From contig JBKPNZ010000030.1 in assembly GCA_046732895.1 (NCBI GenBank), positions 1 through 54,992 on the forward strand: a stretch of DNA of 54,992 nucleotides, written 5' to 3'. A program made the position numbers and the translations under genes. Under the pieces are notes generated by a model. The model had not been told where the DNA came from and did no database searches. It saw only the letters and a list, made by a program, of their open reading frames with translations. Shown in pieces: positions 34,394-41,406 of this stretch. The DNA comes from JBKPNZ01 sp046732895 (GTDB lineage: Bacteria > Actinomycetota > Thermoleophilia > Solirubrobacterales > 70-9). How positions within the stretch are numbered: position 1 is the first letter of the stretch; the number at the start of each line of letters is the position of its first letter.

Positions 34394-35204
34394 TTATTCC
34401 GCACTCCGTGCGGTCAGTTCCTGCCCAGCGGCCGGCGCGGGCGTCCTCGCCCTCGCCTGGTTTGGACGTGCACGGCACGCAGCCGATGGAGGGATATCCC
34501 TGGTCGTGAAGCGGGTTGTAGGGCACGTGGTGATCCTTTATGTAGTTCCAGATCTGCTTGTCGTCCCAGTCGGCGAGGGGGTTCAGCTTCCAGAGCCCGA
34601 AGCGGTCGTCCCATCCGAACTTCGGTGCCTTGGATCGCGTCTCCGAATCGACCCGGCGTACGCCTGAAACCCAGCAATCGATCCCGACGAGGGCGCGGCG
34701 CATCGTAGCGACCTTTCGCGGAGCGCAGCATTCGTCGTTGGGGCCCCACTCACCCGCCTCCCACCGGTCGACCAGTCCCGGAGGGTTGTCCTGGACGAAG
34801 CGTTCGAACTCGATTCCGAAGCGCTCGGCAAGGCGATCGCGGGTCTCGTAGGTCTCCGGGAAGAGCAGTTCGGTATCGATGAAGAAAAAGCGGGCGTCCG
34901 GCTCGAGCCGATGGGTGATGTCGATCGTGACGGAGCTCGTCTTCTGGAACGAGACGGCGAAGCGCAACGAGGGATGGAAGGTCTCGATCGCCCACGCGAT
35001 CGCCTCGTCGGCGCTCATCGCCTCGACCTTGGCGCTCAACTCGGCCGGATCGACGAGCTCGCCGTTGATCTTGGGAAGCACCGGGGGACGGCCATTGCCG
35101 TTGCCGTTCGCGCCGGCGCCGTTGTGCGAGCTGTCCTCGTGGTGAAGGGGCCGCGGGCGTCCTGCGACGGTCACGACCTCGAGCTGTTCGGCGGGGGGGT
35201 TCAT
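34386..35204 (-). CDS. cysH: Adenylylsulfate (APS) reductase, Fe-S type CysH
   Basis: 272 residues. Reduces activated sulfate to sulfite with thioredoxin. Cys159-Cys160 and Cys242/Cys245 (CC...CxxC) are the [4Fe-4S] ligands that mark APS-using enzymes; the catalytic cysteine is Cys268 in the C-terminal ECGI motif, close to the chain end. The nucleotide-binding segment is AVSFQKTSSV. An Asn/Gly-rich, flexible N-terminus (SSHNGAGANGNGNG) precedes the fold. Its ATG overlaps the stop of the sulfite reductase gene (TGATG). APS rather than PAPS preference is known for this cluster type, not tested here. Confidence 0.94.
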   Translation of the reverse strand: MNPPAEQLEVVTVAGRPRPLHHEDSSHNGAGANGNGNGRPPVLPKINGELVDPAELSAKVEAMSADEAIAWAIETFHPSLRFAVSFQKTSSVTIDITHRLEPDARFFFIDTELLFPETYETRDRLAERFGIEFERFVQDNPPGLVDRWEAGEWGPNDECCAPRKVATMRRALVGIDCWVSGVRRVDSETRSKAPKFGWDDRFGLWKLNPLADWDDKQIWNYIKDHHVPYNPLHDQGYPSIGCVPCTSKPGEGEDARAGRWAGTDRTECGING

Positions 35205-37108
35205 CAGACGGCGCACTCGCCCTCGCCGCGCTCGACCTTGTAGGGCTCGGAGCGGCTCCAGTCGACGAACTGGTCCAGCGTCTCGAGGCTGAACTCGACC
35301 GGCATCGTGAGGTCCTTCACCTCTGCCTCGAACCGGTCGGTCCCGATTCGCTCGACGAGGTCGTTGAAGGGCTCGTGTTCGCTTCGCTCGCGCTCGTACA
35401 GACGGACCCAGCGCTCGACGGCGTCGGGAACGCGCTTGGCCGGCAGGCGCGCCTTCAGGCGGTGGCCGTAGAGGACCTCGCCGCCCTCGTAGTTCCCGCC
35501 GAGATGCGGGATGTACGCCGGGATCTGACGGTCGCCGACCTTCAACGAGGCACCGTAGAACCCGATATTCGCGATGTGGTGCTGGCTGCAGCCATTCGGG
35601 CAGCCTGACATCTTGATGTGGATCTTCCGGGTGAGCGGGTCGGTGATGTCCATCGACTCGAGACGCTCCTGGATCGCCTTGTTGAGGCCCATCGAGGACG
35701 TGATGCCGAGCTTGCAGGAGTCGGTGCCCGGGCACGAGACCACGTCGCTGATCTCGTCCTGGCCGGCGTCGCCCAGGCCGACCGCGATGAGGCGCTGCCA
35801 CACGTCGTACAGCGACTCGTCGCGAACCCAACGCAGGACGAAGTTCTGATGGACGGTGGTGCGCGCGTAGCCGCCGCTGAACTCGCGCATGATCGCCGCG
35901 AGGCCGCGGAACTGCTCGGGGGTGAGGTCGCCGCGCGTGACCTTCACGGTCACGGTCGAGAAGCCCTCCTGGCGCTGCGGAGCGACGTTGGCCTCGACGA
36001 AGCGGTCGAACTCGGAGCGATCGCCGTTGGGGCTCGCCGCCTGGGGCGGCACCGGCGGGGCGTTCGCCTCCTCGTCGTCGACGAAGATCAGGTGCTCGAT
36101 CGAGAAGTCGCGCTCGGCGACCCAATCGCCCTCGAGCTCCTCCTCGACCATCTCGCGGAAGGCGTCGATTCCGATCTTGTCGATCAGGACCTTGATCCGG
36201 GCGCGGGCGCGGTTCACGCGCAGCCACTCCTGGCGGTCGAAGAGGCGGAAGACGGCCTCCGAGATCTTGAGGTAATCGCCGTTGTCGAGCTCGACGAAGT
36301 CGTAGAGGGTGGGGGCGACGCGGGGCATGATCGACGTGCCGCCGCCGACACGGATCTCGACCCCGCGGACGCCGTCGCGGATGCGCGGGATGAAGCCGAT
36401 GTCGTGGATGCCCGTGATCGCGACGTCCTCGTCGGTTGCAGTGAACGCGGTCTTCACCTTGCGAGGCATGAGCTGGGTGGTCGGGTGGCGCACGAAGTAG
36501 CGGACATAGGCGCCGGCGTAGGGGGTGATGTCGAAGAGCTCGCCCTCGGTGACACCGGCGAACGGATCGCCGGTCACGTTGCGGACGGTGTTGCCGCAGC
36601 CCTCGCGGGAGGAGAGGCCCGCGTCGGAGATGCGGCGAATCAGCTTCGCAGCGTCGGGGAGCGGGACGTGGTGGATCTGGATGTTCTGCCGCGTCGTGAT
36701 GTGGCCCTTGTTGAGCGGGGCGTAGTCCTCGATGACGTCGGCGAAGACCTCCATCTGGTCCGGAGTGATGCCGCCCATCGGGAGCTTCGTGCGGATCATC
36801 TGCACGTCGGCCTGGCGCTGGCCGTAGACGCCCTGCTTCAGGCGGAAGCCGATGAACTGCTCCTCGGTCTGCTCGCCGCGCATGAAGCTGCCGGCCTCGG
36901 TGTCGAAGTCGTCGAACTCCCGCTCGAGGATCGGGATGACGTGCCCGGGGACGTTGTCGTATACCTCCGGGTTTTCGAGCGAGCCCCGGCGGCCCTTGCC
37001 CTTCTGCTTCTTGCCCTGATCGACGTCGAGCTTGTGCTCAGCGGCGATCCGCTCCGCTTTGGTGGCGGCGTCGGCTGCAACCCGCTCGGGGGCGGCGGTC
37101 GGCTCCAT
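35204..37108 (-). CDS. sir: Ferredoxin-type nitrite/sulfite reductase (probable sulfite reductase)
   Basis: 634-residue siroheme-[4Fe-4S] reductase. The four cluster ligands are Cys459, Cys465, Cys503 and Cys507 (CPGTDSCKLG and SGCPNGC). Two pseudo-symmetric halves are recognisable, with PMGGITPDQMEVFADVIEDY and TTRQNIQIHHV in the first. Position first in an operon with cysH, sat and cysC points to sulfite rather than nitrite as substrate. The N-terminal 45 residues are charged and lysine-rich. Upstream, an AT-richer stretch with CCCGAAATACCCTAAA is a candidate regulatory site. Confidence 0.93.
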   Translation of the reverse strand: MEPTAAPERVAADAATKAERIAAEHKLDVDQGKKQKGKGRRGSLENPEVYDNVPGHVIPILEREFDDFDTEAGSFMRGEQTEEQFIGFRLKQGVYGQRQADVQMIRTKLPMGGITPDQMEVFADVIEDYAPLNKGHITTRQNIQIHHVPLPDAAKLIRRISDAGLSSREGCGNTVRNVTGDPFAGVTEGELFDITPYAGAYVRYFVRHPTTQLMPRKVKTAFTATDEDVAITGIHDIGFIPRIRDGVRGVEIRVGGGTSIMPRVAPTLYDFVELDNGDYLKISEAVFRLFDRQEWLRVNRARARIKVLIDKIGIDAFREMVEEELEGDWVAERDFSIEHLIFVDDEEANAPPVPPQAASPNGDRSEFDRFVEANVAPQRQEGFSTVTVKVTRGDLTPEQFRGLAAIMREFSGGYARTTVHQNFVLRWVRDESLYDVWQRLIAVGLGDAGQDEISDVVSCPGTDSCKLGITSSMGLNKAIQERLESMDITDPLTRKIHIKMSGCPNGCSQHHIANIGFYGASLKVGDRQIPAYIPHLGGNYEGGEVLYGHRLKARLPAKRVPDAVERWVRLYERERSEHEPFNDLVERIGTDRFEAEVKDLTMPVEFSLETLDQFVDWSRSEPYKVERGEGECAV

Positions 37109-37114
37109 GCGAAT

Positions 37115-37160
37115 GAGTATTACATAAAAGCCGACCGGGTTTAGGGTATTTCGGGCGAGG
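37115..37160 (-). promoter_or_regulatory. Candidate promoter/operator of the sulfur operon
   Basis: On the minus strand CCCGAAATACCCTAAACCCG is followed by the AT-rich TTTTATGTAATACTCATTCGC leading into the ATG at 37108. The CCC(G/T)AAA repeat also occurs before the TauE/SafE gene, next to an Rrf2 regulator. TAATAC may serve as the -10 hexamer. Confidence 0.4.
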
Positions 37161-37215
37161 GACGGCGATCGGGGCGCAGGCGAGCACCGCGATCGCCGCC
37201 AGGCGGACCTTCGAG

Positions 37216-37425
37216 CTAGTCGACGTCGGTGCCCTCGATGATGAACGCGACGCGCACGTGGGCGCGGTACTCGTCGAGGTTGTCGCCGCGGATGCCCGTG
37301 CTGACGATGTCGACGGCGCGGATATTGCGAAGGGATCCCTTCGCCTGCTCGAGTGCCTGCTTGGCGGCGTCGTCGCTGGACTCCTTCGAGCTGCCGACCA
37401 GCTCGATGATCTTGACTACGGCCAC
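37216..37425 (-). CDS. Dodecin family flavin-binding protein
   Basis: 69 residues, the normal dodecin length. VVKIIELVGSSKESSDDAAKQALEQAK, the middle IRAVDIVSTGIRGDNLDEYRAHVRVAF and the acidic end fit the family, which forms a hollow 12-mer that stores flavins or CoA. GTG start at 37425 is fixed by an AGGAGG five bases upstream (37431-37436). A single gene just upstream of the sulfur operon on the same strand. Flavin binding is by family, not proven. Confidence 0.92.
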   Translation of the reverse strand: MAVVKIIELVGSSKESSDDAAKQALEQAKGSLRNIRAVDIVSTGIRGDNLDEYRAHVRVAFIIEGTDVD

Positions 37426-37475
37426 GCTCTCCTCCTATCGGTGGACGTCCCCGTGGGGCGGGGGCTAAGCGTGTT

Positions 37476-37736
37476 CTATCCCGAAACGGAGCCGCGTGCA
37501 GAGCGTGGGGGTGAGTGACCCCAGGCGCGCCCGCTCACCTGCCGGGCCGAGATGCCCTCCTCGAGCGCTGCCCGCTGCCATGGATTGGCCGGCGGCCCGT
37601 GCTCTGGAGGCGGCGCGGTGTCGGCGAGGAACTGCTCAACGGCCGCGACGATCGCCGCCGCCTCGCTCTCAGATGCCCCCGCCGAGACGAGCTCGATGCG
37701 CGGTCGGGGCGGCCGGCGCTTGCCGTTCGTGCTCAT
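37476..37736 (-). CDS. Acyl-CoA carboxylase epsilon subunit-like protein
   Basis: 86 residues from ATG 37736. The segment RIELVSAGASESEAAAIVAAVEQFL and the terminal NPWQRAALEEGI are the pattern of the small epsilon subunit (AccE) that activates actinobacterial acyl-CoA carboxylases by binding the carboxyltransferase subunit. The carboxyltransferase gene lies 3.7 kb away on the same strand; intervening genes point to insertions. The start overlaps the stop of the broken DUF559 gene (ATGA). Confidence 0.8.
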   Translation of the reverse strand: MSTNGKRRPPRPRIELVSAGASESEAAAIVAAVEQFLADTAPPPEHGPPANPWQRAALEEGISARQVSGRAWGHSPPRSARGSVSG

Positions 37737-38583
37737 GCGGCTGACTCTACGTCCTGGAGCATGCGCGCGACGTCGGCGAGGACTTGCCGCACATGCCCCG
37801 GCCCGTAGCGGACCTGACCGTGGGTGAAGCGGAGCGACGTCGCGGCGGTATGGGCCTGGTCGCGGAGGCGGTCCTTCGCCTGCTCCGCAGGGGTGCGGTG
37901 GTAGCGCAGGCCGTCCGTTTCGATGACGAGGCCGAGGGCCGGCCAGTAGAAGTCGACCTCGAAGCCGTTGACCAGTGCCTGCGTCTCGGGCTGCGGGAGA
38001 CCCGCCTGGCGGGCGATCGGTAGGAAGCGGCGCTCGAGCTCGGAGCGGGTGAGGACGAACGTGTGGCGGTCGAGGATGGCCCTGAAGGCAGGCCCGGCTG
38101 GCCGGCGCGTTCCTCGAGCGAGGCACGTAGGGAGGAGGGGTCGACGAGATCGAGCTTGTCGGCTGCGTTGATGGCCGCCTCCAGCTGGGGGCGGGTGAGG
38201 ATCGTCGCCATGTCGATCAGGGTGCGGGTGGGGGTGGTGACTGGGATGTTGTGGTGGTGGGTGCGGTCCGAGGGATCGAGCGTCGAGCGTCGATGGACCC
38301 GGAGCCGCGCGTGCCGCGCCCTGCCGCGGGACGCCACCGAGAGCTCAATCGGAAATAGCTTGTGGGGGCGGATGCCCCAAAGGGCGCCGGCGCTTCTGTG
38401 ACTCATAACCGCATCGTTGCGCGTCGCGAGGACAGCGGCCATCCACCAGCCATCGCGCGAGAGATGCCGACGCCCCACGGCATAAATGCCGCGGAAAATC
38501 GGATGCAGGCGCCCATTCGACAAGCGATGCCGGATCTGCTCTGGGGTGAACCCGAGCGCCAATAGCTGCCAGCGAGCAATCAC
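37733..38583 (-). pseudogene. AbiEi-like N-terminus plus DUF559 endonuclease-fold protein, frameshifted
   Basis: The first frame, from GTG 38583, encodes a winged-helix, AbiEi-antitoxin-like region (ARWQLLALGFTPEQIRHRL, LHPIFRGIYAVGRRH) and continues to about 38085. From there the conserved sequence changes frame: ILDRHTFVLTRSELERRF, then VDFYWPALGLVIETDGLRYH, the DUF559/Vsr-like nuclease core, up to the TGA at 37733, which overlaps the AccE start. Homologous codons also extend upstream of the GTG to about 38631, right up to a palindromic element, with no start codon there. One single-base error in the sequence could restore the gene, so pseudogene status is provisional. Confidence 0.7.
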
Positions 38584-38628
38584 CCAGTGCTGGCGCCGGG
38601 CAAGCGCCCAGGCCGTCTTCGCGATCTT

Positions 38629-38704
38629 TCGGTCAGTTGTGGGGGCTATAGCCCCGTTAAGTGACCAGAAGCTTCGAAGTCGCCCCCCTTAGTGCCCTCG
38701 TTGG
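38629..38704 (+). repeat. Dispersed palindromic element, copy B
   Basis: Core GGGGCTATAGCCCC at 38642-38655, left arm GGTCAGTT (38631-38638), right arm AAGTGACC (38659-38666), able to form a near-complete hairpin. The following GACCAGAAG and CCCCTTAGTGC match copy A at 4346-4421. It lies between the 5' end of the DUF559 gene (minus) and the ornithine cyclodeaminase homologue (plus), so it could carry promoter or transcription-blocking functions. Confidence 0.75.
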
Positions 38705-38737
38705 CGCCGCCCGCAGCGCTTGCGGCAGACTGCTCGC

Positions 38738-39682
38738 ATGAGCGTGCCGGTTCTCGATGCAGACGCGGTGCTTGCGGCCGTGTCGCCCGCCGCGGCGATC
38801 GAGCGCACGCGGCATGCCTTCGAGCGCTATGCGGTGGGCGAGTGGGCGATGCCGGCGAAGGTCTACCTCGACAGTCCGCCCAGCGGCGACTTCCGCGCGA
38901 TGCCGGCCCGCGGCGACGGGCTGGCGTCGCTCAAGTGGGTGACCTCCTTCCCGCACAACCCCGAGCGCGGGCTGCCGGTGGTGACCGGCGCCCTCCTCCT
39001 CTCGAGCGCGGAGACCGGCGAGCTCATAGCGATCATGGACTGCGCAACGATCACGTCCCTGCGCACCGGGGCCGCCGCGGCCGTCTCGGCGCAGGTCCTG
39101 GCGCCAAGCGGAGCCAGTACTGCGGGGGTGATCGGCTGCGGCGTGAATGGCGCAGCGGCCGCTCGGTCGCTTGGTGCGATCGGCTACGACTCCGGTGTCT
39201 GCTTTGACGTGCGCGCGGAGCTCGCCGATGCTCTCGCCGCCGAGCTCGGCTGGCGCACCAGCTCGCGCGACGAGGCCGCTGCCCAGGACGTCGTCGTCAC
39301 CGTCACGCCGGGCGAGGAGCCGGTCATCCTGGCCTCGGACCTGCGCGACGGCCAGCACCTCGCCGTCCTGGGGGCGGACGCCCACGGGAAGGCGGAGGTG
39401 GAGCCGACCGCGCTCGCCCGCTGCCGCCTCTTCTGCGATGAGTGGGACCAGGCCTCGGCCGGCGGCGAGCTCTCGGGCGCGGTGCACCGGGGGCGCGTAG
39501 CGCGCGACGACGTCACTCAGCTCGGCGACGTGATCGCGGGCACCGCGGAGGGCCGCCGCTCAGACGACGAGGTCACGCTCTTCGACTCGACCGGCCTGGC
39601 CATCCAGGACCTCGGCATCGCGAGCGCCGCCTACGCCGCGTGGCGCTCCGGCGCGCTGACCGCCCCGGACGTGGAGCTCTAG
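38738..39682 (+). CDS. Ornithine cyclodeaminase/mu-crystallin family protein
   Basis: 314 residues from ATG 38738. The N-terminal dimerisation part has FERYAVGEWAMPAKVYL and MPARGDGLASLKWVT, where Lys is the conserved substrate contact. The Rossmann motif is GVIGCGVNGAAAARSL. SLRTGAAAAVSAQVLA precedes it, as in the family. Members catalyse NAD(P)-linked imine reduction or ornithine cyclisation, and the exact reaction is not predictable. The stop codon overlaps the end of the convergent kinase gene by four bases. Confidence 0.85.
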   Translation: MSVPVLDADAVLAAVSPAAAIERTRHAFERYAVGEWAMPAKVYLDSPPSGDFRAMPARGDGLASLKWVTSFPHNPERGLPVVTGALLLSSAETGELIAIMDCATITSLRTGAAAAVSAQVLAPSGASTAGVIGCGVNGAAAARSLGAIGYDSGVCFDVRAELADALAAELGWRTSSRDEAAAQDVVVTVTPGEEPVILASDLRDGQHLAVLGADAHGKAEVEPTALARCRLFCDEWDQASAGGELSGAVHRGRVARDDVTQLGDVIAGTAEGRRSDDEVTLFDSTGLAIQDLGIASAAYAAWRSGALTAPDVEL

Positions 39683-40806
39683 TCGCCCTTCTCGTCCTTC
39701 TTCGCCTGTCCGGGCGGGAGCTTCTCCGCGGGTGACTTTTCCTTGGGGCCAGACCCCGAAGCCTTTGGAGCCCCGGCCTCCTCTGCCTGCTCGGGTCCTG
39801 ACCCCGCGGGCGGGGGCGACTCCTCGCTCGTAACCGTCTCGGTCGCCGTCTGGGTGAGTGGACCCTGGCGATCGCCGCGAGCTCGGCTATCGCCAGGCGG
39901 CGAGCTGGATCCACCACCGAGCGCGGCAACGACGCCGACTCCGGCAAGGAGCGCCGCGAGCGCCAGAACCACGGCCCAGGCGGGGATCTGGATCTCGCGG
40001 CGGCGGGGGCGCCGGCCGGTGGTCGGGATCGGGTCGGCCGGCGCGGCCATGGGCTGCGGCTCCGTATCCCCGAGCATCGCCCTCGCCGCCGCGGCACTGG
40101 CCGGCCGGGCGGCCGGATCGGGCGCCGTCAGCGCATCGACCGCCGCCGCCAGGCGCGGACCTGCCGCGCCCCCGGCGACGTCGCGAAGGACGACGCCGCA
40201 CGAATAGAGGTCCGCGGCCGGCGTGGCCGGCTTGCCGTCGAGGACCTCGGGCGCGATGTAGCGGAGCGTCCCCATGACCTGCCCCGTGCCGGTCAGCTTG
40301 GTCGCGTCCTCCGGCTGGGCGATGCCGAAGTCGGTGAGGCGGGCCCGCCCGTCGGCCCCGATCAGCACGTTCGCCGGCTTCACGTCGCGATGGACCACCC
40401 CGGCCGAGTGGATGGGGTCGAGCGCGCCGAGCAGCTCGATCCCCAGCCGTTCGACATCCATCGCGCCCGCCTCCGCGGCGCCGATGCGATCGCCGAGCGT
40501 GCCGCCGGCGACGTACTCCATCACCAGATATGGACGCTCGCCGGTCGCGCTGAAGTCGAACACGCGCACGAGATTCGGATGCGAGAACCCGGCCGAAACC
40601 CTGGCCTCCCGGCGAAAGCGCTCGAGATAGGAGTGGTCGTCGGCCAGCACGTCGGAGACGATCTTCACCGCCACCTCCCGTCCCAGCTGCTCATCGCGAG
40701 CGAGCCACACCGACGCCATGCCGCCGCTGCCGATGCGGCGCCCCAGGCGGTAGCGCCCCCCGAGGAGCAGGCCGACGCGAACGGGCGATGCCAGCGCGGT
40801 TCCCAT
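39679..40806 (-). CDS. Ser/Thr protein kinase, membrane-anchored
   Basis: 375 residues. Kinase domain about 18-265: glycine loop IGSGGMASVWLA, Lys48 in VAVKIV, HRDVKPANVL, DFG, and RYIAPE. The domain is compact; the region after APE is shortened (DLYSCGVVLRDVAGG), which may limit substrate docking. A single transmembrane helix (IPAWAVVLALAALLAGVGVVAAL) leads to a Gly/Ser/Pro/Glu-rich outer tail without PASTA repeats. Part of that tail (GSGPEQAEEAGAPKASGSGP) is encoded by a REP-like inverted-repeat element that recurs in the next gene. Confidence 0.92.
   Translation of the reverse strand: MGTALASPVRVGLLLGGRYRLGRRIGSGGMASVWLARDEQLGREVAVKIVSDVLADDHSYLERFRREARVSAGFSHPNLVRVFDFSATGERPYLVMEYVAGGTLGDRIGAAEAGAMDVERLGIELLGALDPIHSAGVVHRDVKPANVLIGADGRARLTDFGIAQPEDATKLTGTGQVMGTLRYIAPEVLDGKPATPAADLYSCGVVLRDVAGGAAGPRLAAAVDALTAPDPAARPASAAAARAMLGDTEPQPMAAPADPIPTTGRRPRRREIQIPAWAVVLALAALLAGVGVVAALGGGSSSPPGDSRARGDRQGPLTQTATETVTSEESPPPAGSGPEQAEEAGAPKASGSGPKEKSPAEKLPPGQAKKDEKGD
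39744..39807. repeat. REP-like inverted-repeat doublet, copy 1 (inside kinase gene tail)
   Basis: GGGGCCAGACCCC (39745-39757) and GGGTCCTGACCCC (39793-39805) enclose a 35-base spacer. On the minus strand the whole 64-base unit aligns without large gaps to 40891-40954. It is read in frame as part of the kinase's disordered tail. Confidence 0.7.
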
Positions 40807-40810
40807 CGCC

Positions 40811-41377
40811 CTACGCGCGGTCGTCGGGAAGGGTCCGCGTCTCCGGATCGGCGTCCGGTCGCTCCTCGAAGCCGAGGGGGCGCGTGGGCTCGGGGTCAGA
40901 CCCCGTGCCCGTGGAGAAGCCAGAGGCTTCTTCTGCTTCGAGGTCTGACCCCGCGCGACTCCGCGGCTTGCGGGTGATGACGACCGACACCCGTCCGACT
41001 CCGAGCAGGGCCCCTACGACCATCAACACCGCTCCGGCGAGCCCGATCCAGGCGCCGGTGTCGAGGGAGCGGCCGACCGCCGCCGGCGGATGGTTGATGA
41101 GGGTCGCGACGACGAGGACGAACGCCACCAGAGCCAGCACGGGGGCGGCGGCCGGCGGCAGCGCCCGGAGGCCGGTGCCCGGCGCCGCCTCGGCGATCAC
41201 GCCGAAGAGAACCCCGATCGCCGTCGCGGCCAGCAGCAGGTCGACGATCTCGAAGACGGTCCATGCCGTCAACTCCGGCTCGAACCAGTGGAGGAAGAGG
41301 CTCACCAGCAGGCCCAGTGCGCCGAGGGCGAGCAGGAGGCGGCCGCCATCCAATCGTTCGGGCATGCACTCGCCCAT
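40811..41377 (-). CDS. Small integral membrane protein with disordered tail
   Basis: 188 residues (184 from the second ATG at 41365). Four hydrophobic helices: LLLALGALGLLVSLFL, FEIVDLLLAATAIGVLFGVIA, AAAPVLALVAFVLVVATLI and WIGLAGAVLMVVGALLGVG. The last 50 residues are acidic and disordered; one stretch (GSDLEAEEASGFSTGTGSDP) is encoded by a REP-like element. The gene ends four bases before the kinase start, so both are probably one transcript and the protein may be a kinase partner or target. Family not recognised. Confidence 0.72.
   Translation of the reverse strand: MGECMPERLDGGRLLLALGALGLLVSLFLHWFEPELTAWTVFEIVDLLLAATAIGVLFGVIAEAAPGTGLRALPPAAAPVLALVAFVLVVATLINHPPAAVGRSLDTGAWIGLAGAVLMVVGALLGVGRVSVVITRKPRSRAGSDLEAEEASGFSTGTGSDPEPTRPLGFEERPDADPETRTLPDDRA
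40891..40954. repeat. REP-like inverted-repeat doublet, copy 2 (inside membrane-protein gene tail)
   Basis: GGGGTCAGACCCC (40892-40904), a perfect palindrome apart from the central base, and AGGTCTGACCCC (40941-40952) enclose a 36-base spacer. Same orientation, size and reading frame as copy 1. GGGGTCAGACCCC palindromes are common dispersed repeats in several bacterial groups. Confidence 0.7.
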
Positions 41378-41406
41378 ACCCGTCGCGCACCGGCGTTATG
41401 CGGCCC

